From assembly GCA_014871385.1 (NCBI GenBank), contig CM026423.1, positions 19,333,690 through 19,397,689 on the forward strand: a DNA stretch of 64,000 bases, given 5' to 3'. The translations under genes and the position numbers were made by a program. The first letter of the stretch is position 1. Each line of letters opens with the position of its first letter. The notes beneath the pieces were generated by a model. It saw nothing but the letters and a program-made list of their open reading frames with translations. It ran no database searches and was not told the origin of the DNA. This document shows, piece after piece, positions 47,897-60,189 of this stretch. The DNA is from Ceratodon purpureus (taxonomy: Eukaryota; Streptophyta; Bryopsida; Pseudoditrichales; Ditrichaceae).

Positions 47897-49324
47897 CACT
47901 AGTAGAAATCGACATCAAATACACCAAGGCTTTACACCAAAAAAACAGTTTGGTGTAGATCTATTGCTGGTTGTGTGAGCTGATTGGCTAGGAAGAGTTT
48001 TCGGTGTTCAGTCCATTGTTCTCCAAATTTGCAATGCCGTTTTTGGGTACTCTACTTTTTTAAAGGAGGGTCTAACCAATAGAAATGCAAGTTTATTTGA
48101 GGGTTGTCTGCTCGCGCACTGTTCATCTGCATCATCAAATCCGGGGCAAATCCAAATTCTCTGTCCTCGAGTGAAAGTGTACACTGTAGAAATCTGAAAT
48201 GGTTAATTGGAAGTGGATCCTACAACTGGTAGATCTCTCTCTCCCTCCTCGCAGATACACTCACTGTATCCAATCTGGGCACTCATCTGCTGTGTCAAGA
48301 TTTCGAAGCGTAGGGTGTACACGCTCTGTAGATAGATACAGTTGCAAGGGACTTGTAGTTTGCCCCGTTTCCTAGGCCTTTCTAGCAACTGGATGCTCCA
48401 CACTTTTGTTCGACCTGCTTCACTCGGCTTGGCTCGCTCACTAGTCTGGTTTCAATGGAGGAATAGAGAGAATAGTCAGGTCTCGTAGTTAGGTCCCAAG
48501 TTGTTGATGTTGTTGTTTTTTTATCACACAGTGGATTGTGTGTTGAGCTTTATCACAGTGGATTGTGTTGCTGACATGAAGGTTGGAAACGCTTGTCTCT
48601 GGAAACAGGAGTGGAAAGCGACGTTGTCTGTGGAGCGTTGTCTGTGGAAGCGTAGGCATCTGTCGAGACAAGCATTGGCAGGCGGTTCAGCTTCAAGGAC
48701 GAAGGGAGTTTGAAGGTTAAGCCCCGGTTTGTTGAGGGCGTTGCATGTCAAGGTACGGGGTTTGCACATCTTGTATAACTTGAGTGTTTTGTTGGTGACG
48801 TTGCTTCAGGTGCCGTCTTGACACCGGAGACCATCTTGTTACAGAACGTTGATCAGCGCAGCGGGAAGCCATCAAGTTATGTGTCACCAGTCTCAACAGA
48901 CTCACGTCGTTCACCACAACATTTGCTCCTCGCTCCCATCGCATACAACGACCTTCGCCGTCTTCCTTCAAAACCCGTCCTGGAAGATATTCAAGTCGAC
49001 TTGTAGACACAAATAATTTCCCTATTCGAGGCGGTGAGAACAAAAGCATCCAGGCAAACATAATCTAATCAGATAATTTACCCATCCCAGGCGGTGAAAA
49101 CTAAAGCATTCACTCCTGCGTGACCCACGTGGTCCCGAGTTCAAATATAGCCAACTTTGGGTCCACCCCTCAAAACTCAATGCCATTTCCGAAGACCCCA
49201 GATTAGAAATGTCAGGTGACCAACTACACCGAACAGTGCCATGTGAACACCAAACCTCAAACGCCCCAATTAGTACCTATTTCAGTGTAAAGTCTGGTGT
49301 ATTTGATGTCGATTTCTACTAGTG
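47897..49324. mobile_element. Non-autonomous CACTA (En/Spm, CMC) DNA transposon
   Basis: A 1428-bp element begins CACTAGTAGAAATCGACATC and ends with its reverse complement. The terminal inverted repeats match perfectly for 30 bp and imperfectly to about 42 bp. It is flanked by the 3-bp target duplication TAC on both sides (47894-47896 and 49325-49327). The CACTA terminus and 3-bp duplication are the hallmarks of the superfamily. The interior has no transposase; open frames up to 114 codons (minus 48717-49061) are unrecognised. Subterminal TTTGGTGT/ACACCAAA motifs recur near both ends. Good TIR identity suggests fairly recent insertion, about 550 bp upstream of RPL10A copy 1. Confidence 0.95.
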
Positions 49325-49798
49325 TACCCACGGGCACCATTTTACATAAGAGATGAGGCTGGATAGAAAGTTTTCTTATTCACAATGATTTGCTACAATC
49401 ATGCTCCAAGTTTGAACTTTGGACTAAAGAAAACCTCATTCCAATTGCATCATACTCTCCCAAAGATTTTGGTGCCAAAATAATACCACATAGGACCCTA
49501 TATAGGATAAACTAAAATTTTGGCCCGGCCTCATAAGTACGAAGCCCTTGATTTAAAAAGGATCATCGCATTAGCTGAAATTTGAAGTTTGGGCCGGCCC
49601 TCAATCTGGCCCCAAATATAAAGTGGCCCTGAATGTGCATGAGGACGCTATGCATTGTTTCTTCGTCAACAAACGACAGAGACCAGAGTTTTCCGTCGAA
49701 GGTCGAAACCGTTTCTCGTCCAAGAGGTTCGGAGGCGTGGTCTGGTACCGAGGCACAATTAGGTTGGGATTTGGCAGCAGTGGGTACAAAACCTCCGC

Positions 49799-49806
49799 TA
49801 GGGTTT
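49799..49806 (+). promoter_or_regulatory. telo-box in RPL10A copy 1 leader
   Basis: TAGGGTTT (reverse of AAACCCTA), 70 bp before the start codon. The same site is conserved in copy 2 at 63387-63394. It is typical of plant translation-machinery genes. Confidence 0.6.
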
Positions 49807-49875
49807 CAACCAGACCCTCTTTCAGCTTCGCACCGTCGTTGCGTTTCTTGTGTTCGTCTCAATTCTGCCGCAACC

Positions 49876-51216
49876 ATGAGGTTCGTTTACTGCTCTAACC
49901 GCACATCCAATGCCTTCCTTCCTGTTTTGATTCTAGATGCCGGATTACATGGATTTCTCGTAGTGCGGTTCATCAGCCGCGGGCGGAGTTCGGCTCATGC
50001 CGCCCTCCCTGAATGGGTACCTGGGTTGAATCCGGGGGAGTGAGCTTTCTCTAAGGGATTGAGCTTTGACTTCGTCTTGGTGGTCGGGTTTTAGGCATAC
50101 GTGAGATGGAGTTGAATTGATAACGGGGGTTTTTTGGGAGGGCAGTCGTGGGGTTAGGTTTATGACTATGAGATTAGGGTTTAGAACTAATGGTGGGTTA
50201 ATGTTGGTCTCTCGTGCAGTAAGCTTCAGAGCGATGTCCTCAGGGAGGCCATCTCCCAGATCACCACCGCCGCGAAGGAGAAGAACCGGAAGTTCACGGA
50301 GACCGTGGAACTTCAGATCGGTCTGAAGAACTACGACCCCCAGAAAGACAAGCGTTTCAGTGGGTCCGTGAAGCTGCCCCACATTCCCCGCCCCAAGATG
50401 AAAGTGTGCATGCTTGGAGACGCTCAGCACGTCGAGGAGGTGTGTGGTTCATCCTTGAGTGCTTCTATGTTTTCCATTTGGCGCATTCTATGACGTGCTT
50501 CAGCTGTGATTCACACCGTATAGTGCTAGGTCTGACGTGTAATTTGTACAATGGCAGGCGAACAAGATCGGCATGGAGTGCATGGACGTCGAGAGCTTGA
50601 AGAAGATGAATAAGAACAAGAAGCTGGTGAAGAAGATGGCGAAGAAGTACCACGCTTTCTTGGCTTCGGAGTCTGTGATCAAGCAGATTCCCCGTCTGTT
50701 GGGACCCGGCTTGAACAAGGCCGGAAAGTTCCCTGCGTTGGTGTCCCACCAGGAGTCGCTTGAGGCGAAGATGATGGAGACGAAGGCGATGGTGAAGTTC
50801 CAGTTGAAGAAGGTGTTGTGCATGGGAGTTGCCATCGGTAACTGCGAGATGGAGGAGAAGCAGATCTTCCAGAACACCCAGATGAGCGTGAACTTCCTTG
50901 TGTCCCTGCTCAAGAAGAACTGGCAAAACGTAAGTTCTATATTCCACTCTCGTTCACTTGTTTTGGGAGTCTGACTGTCGTCTGTGTTCAAAATCTTGAC
51001 TCCTGTTTAATCATCAATTTGGGTTGTTTTGTTGACAACCCAATTTGGGTTGTTTTGTTGACAACCCAAATTTGTTTAATGACAACCCAAATTTGCTTTG
51101 TTTCCTTGTTAACAGCATGAGATTGTGGCATGTACTAATTCGTTGTGAGTTTTTATGAACAGGTGAGGGTGCTGTACTTGAAGACAACCATGGGTGCCCC
51201 TGTACGAATCTACTGA
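49876..51216 (+). CDS. RPL10A: 60S ribosomal protein L10a (uL1), copy 1
   Basis: Four exons: 49876-49880 (only ATGAG), 50220-50439, 50558-50929 and 51163-51216, giving 216 aa, the plant length. The tiny first exon is supported by the phase of the next (AG|T for Ser: [13 protein letters not shown]) and by an identical arrangement in copy 2. Diagnostic blocks are [60 protein letters not shown] and [20 protein letters not shown]. The L1-stalk protein of the large subunit. It looks intact. The last intron carries a small tandem repeat. Confidence 0.96.
51015..51100. repeat. Tandem repeat in last intron of RPL10A copy 1
   Basis: Units of CAATTTGGGTTGTTTTGTTG plus ACAACC, two nearly perfect and two shortened. 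Each unit contains the inverted pair GGGTTGT/ACAACCC, so it can fold. Absent from the corresponding intron of copy 2. Confidence 0.85.
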
Positions 51217-51689
51217 TTCTGGAATATGGAGTGTAAATCATGTCACTTGTTGACAATTTATTAAGAAGGAGAATGTATCACGTTAGCCTTTCACTCAGTG
51301 TTTGTTTACTCTTTGGTGAATGATTTTGATTTGAGGTGGATGTTATTATTTTGTCTAGCTAGTAGACTCACAGCGGACGTGAGTGTGATGGAACGTCGCA
51401 TTCCTTCGACGCTGAATATCTTGTTTCTTGTTTATTGGTCGACTAATTGAAGTGACGACAATGGAGATAAACATACCAGACTCTGCATCACAGTCGAGCA
51501 GACAACCTGAAAAGTGCTTTCGAATTAAACTAATCTCTATTATCACTCTTCATCTATGCAATAGCATTCGAACAGCGTCGTCACGAGATAGTGCCACATA
51601 TTCCGCGACAACTTCCACAGTCTTGCAGATTTCGAACCTGAAAGTGCTGAATTGTAATATCCTAATAGAAAACACCGTTACAAGCGAAT

Positions 51690-52100
51690 AAGGTAGAATG
51701 ACCTTAAACCGTGCGAATAAGAGATTCAGCATGGTTGTGGACCTCGTGTGTACTGTTTGTAATTTTTCTTGGATGGGGAAACAGGAGGGAGAGTGAATGC
51801 AAAAATTTCCAGAATTAAATAGCGAAAACTGAATTTACTACAAATTTTTGAAGCGAAAAGTGTACATGACCTTAAAGTGATCAGTAGACTCTCCTTTGTG
51901 GCGCTCACGCATGTAGCTAAAACCGTGCAAATAGAGTTAATGAACCATGAATCTATGAACCAACCACCTCCCTACACGTGTCCATATCGAGTCACTATTT
52001 ATGAAATTGCTGTGCACGCAATAAGGTCCATGCCATGGGTGGCTAAGGGGCGGTCTACCCTGCTTCTGGGGGGCCGCACGGTTTAAGGTCATTCTACCTT
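51690..52100. mobile_element. Foldback/MITE-like element with 26-bp perfect terminal inverted repeats
   Basis: AAGGTAGAATGACCTTAAAC followed by CGTGCG (51690-51715) is exactly inverted at 52075-52100. The 411-bp unit has no coding sequence. No clear target-site duplication was seen, so the superfamily is unassigned. Confidence 0.75.
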
Positions 52101-52540
52101 CGTAGGCAGGCTCATAAACTGAGCGTAAGCAAACGGGAAAGACTCTCCTCATCGCAATAAACATGGTCTTTCCACAATCATTAAGATGATAATCACCAAA
52201 ATCCGGTAAGATCATGCAATCACGAGTATGGACCCAATACCTCTTCTTGTTCGACCTCATGATATGACACTGTCTGATAACATATTGTTCGTAACCCCTA
52301 AATGCTCTTGAAAATTTCAGGCGCGAACTACCTTTCTGTACCGGTAAGCAAGCTGATTTTTTTTATTTCGTAACATTCTTTTGCAATTTCAACTATAGGA
52401 TCTTATAATTAACTCATCATAAATCTATTGCTCAAATTCTTAGGGTCAGAAACAAAACCAATTACAAGATCATGATGTTTAAACTTGCAAGACAAGTTAT
52501 TTCCAATCCTTCATAAAACTGAAATCTTGTCTTCGCGGTA

Positions 52541-52795
52541 CACTAACTAATACCCATCGAACTTCCCGGGTGGGCCCATGTAGAACCTCCCAACTTGCAG
52601 GTTATTGGTTCTACGGTCTACGGGAGGGGTTCCCTAACTAAATTTGGGGTGTAGAACCCAAATTTGGAAAAAAAATTCTAAGAAAAGACTGTAGAACCCC
52701 GCATTTGTAATTTCAGGGTTCTACATGTAGAACATGAACAGTGTTCTACATGCTAAAAAAGGGTTCTCCGAGAGTTCGATGGGTATTACTTAGTG
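52541..52795. mobile_element. MITE-like element with CACTA-type termini (255 bp)
   Basis: Termini CACTAACTAATACCCATCGA and the inverse of CACTAAGTAATACCCATCGA: about 23 bp of TIR with one mismatch. The interior is packed with repeats of GTAGAACC and GGTTCTAC in both orientations, as expected of subterminal transposase-binding motifs. Flanking 3-mers (GTA, TGC) do not match, so either the duplication has decayed or the boundary is offset. Confidence 0.75.
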
Positions 52796-53603
52796 TGCTC
52801 CCTTGTCTGCAATGAATTTTCAGAAAATACGCTTTAGAATTTTAGAATGGATAATTGCATATTCTATTTAAAGAATGACTTGAGATTCATCACAAAAAAA
52901 TTCAAAACATTAAACCTTGATTTTTATCTTCAAACCATAAATAATTAGAATAAGATGTAGAATAGAGGGAAAAACTAAACTACTAATTTTGTCCACATAA
53001 AAGTAGATTTTGTCAATTCCAACAGTGAAAATGATGTAAGAAATAATCAAAAACTTTTCTAATTTTTTTTTGGAAATTTGCTAAAATCGGGTTCAAAATC
53101 AATAGTTGAAGTTATTTTTGATGAAGTGTTGACCGAATTGCCCGCATAATATGACTTCTCATATCTCTCACCTCACTTATTGGATTGGCATGGCACAAAA
53201 ATTCCTATGTGCATATAAATCAGTAAAAAATGATGATATTTTAATTCATTTTAAAACAGAAATTGAGATTTTTTTATGCTGCCCACATTGAGATTTTGAA
53301 CCTTCAACCCTTCATAACTTTTGCATTACATATCAGAATCTTATGAAACAAAGCTTGACATGTCTGTAATGACTGAAAGACTCTACATACAAAATCTCAA
53401 AACTTAATAATTATTTTTGACGCCGTAGCGGCCTGCCCAAAATACGCTGCGACCACATTTTGGTCGCCAGTGCATTTAGGGGTTAATCAAACATGTAATT
53501 AGATTACTTTGAGACTACATGGCGCCTTATGAGTTATCCTTGTTTTCATTTAATTACACACAAAAATACATAGGTATGAACAACTTCATGCAAATCTCTT
53601 CGA

Positions 53604-56600
53604 CTACGATTTGGCCCGCCCAAAGAAATGTTCAATTTGAAGCGAACCCTGTGTGCCTCTGAAACCAGCTCCGGAAGTCTTTGGTCTCTTCATTTTCTGT
53701 GGAGCAGGCATTGCGACCCCTCCCTGCATGATACAAAATCTGTACTCAGAATGCGAAGTGTAGCGCTTCAGGGTAATCACAGTAACTGCGTGACTGTGCC
53801 AACTGTCTACACAATTTGAATTTAGGCTCACATCATTAAATTCTACATGAAGTTTGAGAAATTAATAATTGTTTGGTTGAGTTGCAGCAAAGACAAGCGT
53901 AAACGAAAATCCTAAGACGAAATAGTTGATAGTCATTTGATCGTTCAAAAAACAAAAACAAAATTTGATGAACAAAAAAGAAAAACATGGAAGTATTTGT
54001 GTGAAATACCGACCAGGGAGAGGGAAGGGGGCTTCAAGACCGTCACTCTCCCACCCCGACCATCAGCTCCTGATACAATGAAGGTGCTGCTTGATGTGGA
54101 TAGTCTGTCACTTGATGCCCTCTTTGCAAAAGCACCATAACTATTTACAGGAGGCACAGCTGATGAATTTACGTGTCCAGAGTTTTCAGGTATTACAGGG
54201 CATCTCTGTGTTCCCGTTTCATGCTCAACTCTTGATGGATATAGGACTGGATGGTCTTTACCTGGAACATAGATCGCCACGTTCAAATTGAGTTAGTGTA
54301 ACCAGAACAGAAGCGTAAAAATGTGAGCACCTCAAGATTCTACTGCGCTTACACTGCCTAATGAGAGGAGCCTGGTCAAATCAATCAACTTACAAACTAT
54401 AAAAAATCTCAAAGAGGTCAACGAGTGGTAAACCAAACAATTCTATCATTAATTTTCATCAACGTACTTGACAACAGAAAACCACGTCTCAGTGTTTTCT
54501 GAAAGATGTTCAAGAGAAAGGTTGGAAGCGCCACTTACAAGTTGCTGAGGATGCTACTGCTGATGAACGACTTTCAATTAGGCGTGATGTCGGTCCAGGT
54601 CGTGGAAGAGACACTTGAATAATACTGCTTGGCACCAGTCTAGGATGCTCCCTGATCACCTCCTGGTCAATTCGGCGTTTGCTTCTGTTAAGCAATTCAA
54701 TTTTTTGAAGTAGGTGCTTAGATTTGATTGACCAATTTGAGAAATCAGTTCTTGAGGCTATGTTGTCCTCACTGTGGTCAAGACCAGTGACTTCTTCAGA
54801 GCGACCTCTTTTCCTAGGGCAGGGAATCTCTTCAGTCATATTCACATTCATGGGACAGGCTGGCTGTACATGCTCTACTCCCATCAACCCACGCTCCCTC
54901 ACAATCTTCGGGAGCTGTACTTCTGACAGCTCAGCCCTTGGCATAACATCAAGATCCTGCAAGTACCAGATTTCAGTGCCTGAACCAAAACAAAATTTGT
55001 GCTTCATGCTGTACTTCAAATTTCTCTCTGAACTTTGATACGGTGCAACAACCGACAAGGGTGTAGCTTGTTATTACTAGCATTCCAGATTGCATCGAGT
55101 GAAAAAAGTATATGCAAAAAGTAATAACAAGAGGGAATGACAATGTCTCATCCACTGCAAAACCATCTAAATCATAAGTACAAGAAAAGCAGTATCCAGA
55201 TTATTTGATTCTCAATTTGATGCATATCTTGTATGCATCGTAAATGTGCATCAAGTCGAGGGTTAACTGACCTCCCGAAATCCAGGCAGCTTGAACATAT
55301 GATCTGGCACTGTCTCCTGTGGTGAAGCGATATCCCAGCCACGTGACACAGTACTGCCGCTTACAGATTGGTTTGATGGGGGAGTCCTTGGAGCATTAAT
55401 CCGTTTTGCACCAACTTGATTGAAGGGCCTTTGAGCTGAGAGAACGTCCTCATTTTGTGATTTAGAGTTACCTCTGTTCAAGCCTCGCAAACAAGCATTG
55501 TCCTTTTCTTCAACAAGTTTTTCAAGTTCTTGGACACGTGCCTGCATCGCGAAGCATTTCTCAGTGGAAGTCCTTCGTATTTATAAGAATTGTAGTAAGG
55601 CCCGTCAAAAAGCTTCTAACTTGCTGGTGTCATTAAATCCTTTACACGTAGATGATTTGTGTGCTGCAATGACTTGACTCTCCTCGACCATACAGCCGTT
55701 GACTATTTCTCAACACAAATTACTGGGACATCGCAAAAAGTTGCACCTCACATACATGGATCAGACAAGTGTCCGTGGATTCATTAGCCTTCTGCAAATA
55801 AGCTTCACAGCTTCACCGTATTGAATAAGCTCTGAAGCCTCATTCGCAGAAGGCCTTACAATACAAGAGATACGATACCTTCATCTTCTTTAGATGCTCA
55901 ATTGTTTTCTCAGACTTTCGAAGTGCTCGACTTTCACCCATACCAAGCTCATTACATCGAGCCATCAGCTCCTTGTAGGACCTACATAAGAACCAAGTCA
56001 AAACTTTAGATAACAAATATTAAATAACATGACCTCAGTTCTGAAGAATGGTAGAATATTGGTATGGACGAGTTAGCAGCAGAAGGCTTACTTGTTCCGA
56101 AGAATAAGGGACTTTGTCAAAGTCTCAATTATTGCATTCTTATTTGAACCAGTCCCAAGGTTAGCCAGCCTGAAAATATCTTCCTCGCCCAGATCTGTAT
56201 CTCCAACCCTGGTAAACGAAATTACATGAATCAAGTGAATCCCATGCACCGAGTAGAATTACTGTTTCACATAATTCATTTCTGAGAGGCGACATATTAA
56301 ATTACTATGGAAGCAGAGATGACTTCTTTAGCAAGTATCATTAAACCTTCACATAGATTTGTAGACAGAAGTATAGTCAAGAGGAGCAAATGCAAGGAAA
56401 CTCACAGCTTATGGGCAGCCAGGTCTTTCGCCATGGCTTGGTTCTTCTCTTGCAGCATTGCTCGATCGGCTGAGCAGCACTTTAGCTCCTAAAAGAAATG
56501 AAAATACAAAACAATCAGGCATTAATGTCTACTTGGCAAGTACATCAGTAAACAAGTGAGGACCATGTACAGGACTTTAATCTGCACTAAGGAGGAGAGC

Positions 56601-58185
56601 AGTTTGACCTACGACCTCATAACCTGTATCTAAAGATAACTGTAACACGAAGTAACGTACTTAAACGGACTCTAATCCAACATCAACTTCGTTTGTCAGA
56701 AAATTATCACAGTTGCACTATTAAAAAATTTAAAAACGATTTAATAAAAGGAAATTTGCATCCCGATGAGGTCAAACTACCTCTTGAACCCTAGTGAGAC
56801 CTTGCTTGCATTGAGCCAGTTCTCTTCTAACCACCACATTTGCTGCCTCGGCTTTTTCTGCCCGTTGCAAGTTCGCTACGACCTGCAAGTTTATATTAAA
56901 ACCACACTCCATAGATCCGAAGTACACATTGATTAATCCAAATTAGATGAAAACACGATGCTATAGACGTGAGGCTACACACCATTTGAATTTGTCAGAC
57001 CTAAGTCATTGGTTCTCTGGTACCATTGAAATTTCCTCTCAAATAGAATCCAAGCGCTCAACTCAAGAAAGATTAATCAATGCCGCTGGACTGAAGAATC
57101 GCGGGGATTCTCATAGAGAGTAACTAGCGCGACAAACCTGAGAATCAAGCTCTTTCAGCTGTTCGTTTCGGCTTTGTAGAGCTGTCTTAGCAGCAGCAAG
57201 CTGGCTTTCCAATTTGCGTAAAGCTGGAGTATTGTCCACCTACAACAAACAAATTCACACCATTAAAGGTAGAGTTTCTACAGTCACATATGCCAGAAGC
57301 AATCGAACGAGAATGGATTATTCATAGTCATGCTGTATCCTCACGAAGTATACATAAATTCCATTATGAGCATATCAAGTACCTGCTTAAGGTCGTTTCC
57401 AGCTGTCTGCAGATTTCCGGAGGGCGAGCTTTGTGGCTGAGTAGAATCGCTCCCTGCTGACTGAAAATAGAGGCGGTGAACATCATGGACTGTGCATGAT
57501 TGTTTGCACAGAGGACAAGTAGGCTTCCGTCCTGCTGGACAATATTCTATCCATTGCTGCAGGCTGTACACCAGGAAAAGGGAAAAGAAACCAATATATC
57601 ATTAAGAGAATGCGCACGATCGACTTCAGCAGGAATAATCCCAGACATAGCCCCTAACAAGAAACAACAAAACGCAAAGCCTCTAGAAATTAAATCCTAG
57701 AAAAGAGAAAAAAACGCTTCAAAAACCTCTCCCTGAGTCATAAGCGAAAGCAAAATTCTATCCATAACGTGCAATTCCGCAACTTATAACACCTCCAGTT
57801 GTACAGTTTCCAATGCCAACAGAGAAAACAACGATATCCAGGCGGTCAAATGTCTGTAAGAGCAGTCACAGTAAAATTCAAAGCACCGAACACATGCGTC
57901 ACCATTTCCCGTCGTCTGAAAAAAAATCTCAAAAGCAACATTTACTTCACTGAAAGAGCTCAAATTAGGTCTTCAAGCTCTAACACCAATTCCACATGAA
58001 ACGAACAACAAAAAGCGCCAATAACACAGCACTCGAGCACCAATATTTCCAGCCATTCATACAAGAGAAGGCAAAAAGAGGTACCAGAGCTCGTGGAAGA
58101 CATGACCGCAAGCGGAGATGGACTGCAAATCCTCGCAGATAGGGCGCGCATCCTCGTAGCAGATGGCGCAGATGGCGCCGCTCAT
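53604..58185 (-). CDS. TRAIP/NOPO-like RING E3 ubiquitin ligase
   Basis: Twelve exons on the minus strand: 58085-58185, 57383-57563, 57138-57239, 56781-56882, 56406-56488, 56092-56208, 55879-55981, 55756-55791, 55272-55541, 54539-54956, 54010-54261 and 53604-53719, giving about 626 aa. The N-terminal C3H2C3 RING has C6-x2-C9, C26-x-H28-x2-H31-x2-C34 and C50-x2-C53. A long coiled coil follows (exons 3-8: LRKLESQLAAAKTALQSRN, VVANLQRAEKAEAANVVVRR, ARVQELEKLVEEKDNA). The tail is basic/Ser-rich with FIVSGADGRGGRVTVLK, like animal TRAIP. It ends QGSLQIEHFFGRAKS, a PCNA-binding-like motif. TRAIP ubiquitinates stalled replication machinery; that role is inferred here. The last junction is ambiguous: the usual acceptor at 53723 is out of frame with donor 54009, so I used acceptor 53719; donor GTCGGT with 53723 gives nearly the same protein. 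Confidence 0.88.
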
Positions 58186-58475
58186 GGCTCCAGCCTGATG
58201 AAGCAGAGCACGAGAAGAAACGTAGTCTCAAAGCTCGGGGTGCTCGATCGCCATCCCTAGAAACGGAGGACGAAGCCGAAGAAGCAGAGTTAGCTCCGAC
58301 CCGTTGACGCCATCACTAACCTGGAAGCTAAGCTCAGCTTCTGTCGAGACTCGACAGCCTCATCGACGCCGTTCGAAACCAAGTTCGCGCCCAAAATGGA
58401 GTTTCGTTATGCCACGCTGGATTCCGCCTGGCTATTCCGCGCTGCCACGTCGGACTTTGACACCACACATTTGCC

Positions 58476-58700
58476 GCGATATGGGGCAATCCACTGCGGT
58501 CTGGGGCAGTTCACTGCGGCATGAGGCGGTACACTGCGGCACCATGCGGTTCATCGGGGCACGGGACGGTTCTCTGCGGCATGGGACGGTCCACTGCGGC
58601 ATGGGGCGGTCCACTGCGGCATGGGGAGGTCCATTGCGGCATGGGGAGGTCCATTGCGGCATGGGGCGGTCCACTGCGGTATGGGCGCTTCACTGCGGTT
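58476..58700. repeat. 20-bp G-rich minisatellite upstream of TRAIP
   Basis: About eleven 20-bp units of the type CACTGCGGCATGGGGCGGTC, the central ones nearly identical and the ends degenerate. It lies about 290-515 bp upstream of the TRAIP start codon on the opposite-sense strand. The 20-bp period is not a multiple of three, so the repetitive reading frames across it are not genes. Confidence 0.93.
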
Positions 58701-59456
58701 TAGGGCCCATCCTTTGTAGTTCCCTCCTGGATGAATGCCTTGCCTGGTCACGTCGACTTCTCATCCCTCGTGAACCGGTGGAGCTAACCCATGAACAGAC
58801 CCATGGTTACTTTGGTATGTTATGTGTTAGGTGGAAAGATGTGGGTTGTTTTTACTTATTGTACAATATCATTATGAACATCTTTTTTTAAGGGTTATGA
58901 CTCCACTTCTCACATTTTATTTTTTTAATTCAATAATAGTATGAAAGAATGCCACATAGCATTTTCAAGATAACAATTCTTCTTATATGGATGAATGAAA
59001 TTCATGGTGGACATGGTTCTAACTCAAAATGGAGGGGTCTGTTTTTCTTTACCATTTTACTACAAGCTCAATTTGAAGGCCGCCACCTTTATTTAAAGAA
59101 AAAATTCCCAATTGACCTTGCCATATGATGAAATGATTAAACTAATTTTTATATGTGGATACAAATATGAAGCCATCATCATTTGTGCTTTCAAAGGAGA
59201 TTTGAAATTCAAATACCATCGAGCTTTAAATGAAGCATGTTTATATTCTTTTCTATTGGTACATTTGAAATCTAAAAATGATTGCATGAATTTGATTTAA
59301 AATATATACTCTTATGATGATATAATATAAATATTTATATCTTATTGTACTTGGTATGACGTAATGATTACAAAGTCCATATATGATTTTTTTTATTTTT
59401 TTTAGAAATGCAATCATAATGGGAATGGCTTAACCCCTACAGTCAAAATCGACCAC

Positions 59457-59491
<35 letters not shown>

Positions 59492-59496
59492 TCAAT

Positions 59497-59531
<35 letters not shown>

Positions 59532-59532
<1 letters not shown>

Positions 59533-59710
59533 GAAATGATTATTTCTGAAATTGTTGGACAATTTTTTTTAAACTTGATTTTGAGAAATCCAACCGTAGA
59601 ATCTTGTTCAAAGCCATCCAATTACTCTACCAACCAAGTTTAATTAATTTTGATTGTACGGATCTTGAGATATTATTAGTCAAAGTTCCAATTTTGATAA
59701 AAACTTTCCG
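59532..59710 (+). repeat. Direct repeat, copy 1
   Basis: About 180 bp resembling 60866-61048. Shared blocks include TTTCTGAAATTGTT, AACTTGATTTTGA, AAATCCAAC.GTAG.ATCTT, AGCCATCCA, GTACGGATCTTGAGATAT and AGTCAAAGTTCCAA. Confidence 0.8.
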
Positions 59711-60189
59711 GCAGATCAAACAATAATCGGATCGATTTCAACTTTAGGGGTTAAAGAGTTGTGATGTATCTCAAAGTATATTTGTCCCAAAAAAATTCAC
59801 CACTCTCATATAAAGTCTATAATGATGCATCATTTAGAATGTGTATGTGATGGATATTTTTGAAGTCATGTTAAATTTATAAATATCTTTATTGTAATAT
59901 TTCCTTGATAGTTGTAATGCATTTAAAAAATATGTCTATAATTGATATTATTCTAAGAATTCATGATATATCTTGAAGTATGATTATCTTTATTTGGATT
60001 TTGACCAGTGCCTTCAAAACATGGTTTTTTGTATTTTATATGGTGGCCATGAGGATTATTGTATGCACTACAACGTCACTAGGTTTTGCATCCCTAATGC
60101 TAATGCAGAATTAGTCCTGAATTCAAACACGCCTTAAACAATACCTCAAAAACAAATCATGCCAAAATCTCTCTCCATTGAAAATTAGG

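Larger units (their letters stand above)
49655..51220. repeat. Left arm of RPL10A inverted duplication
   Basis: The gene plus about 220 bp of 5' leader recur in opposite orientation at about 62055-63530. Leader homology includes GGTTCGGAGGCGTGGTCTGG and GGTACCGAGGCACAATTAGG. Exon lengths are identical; introns are partly diverged. Confidence 0.9.
51217..53603. other. Intergenic region with two foldback elements
   Basis: No gene was recognised between RPL10A copy 1 and the 3' end of TRAIP, apart from the two inverted-repeat elements listed below. 52.8-53.5 kb is AT-rich and featureless. Confidence 0.55.

Noticed and set aside
58304-58891. 195-codon ORF with repeated GRSTAAWGGPLRHGEVHCGM-like peptide
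   Set aside because: It is a translation of the 20-bp minisatellite; similar repetitive peptides appear in several frames on both strands.
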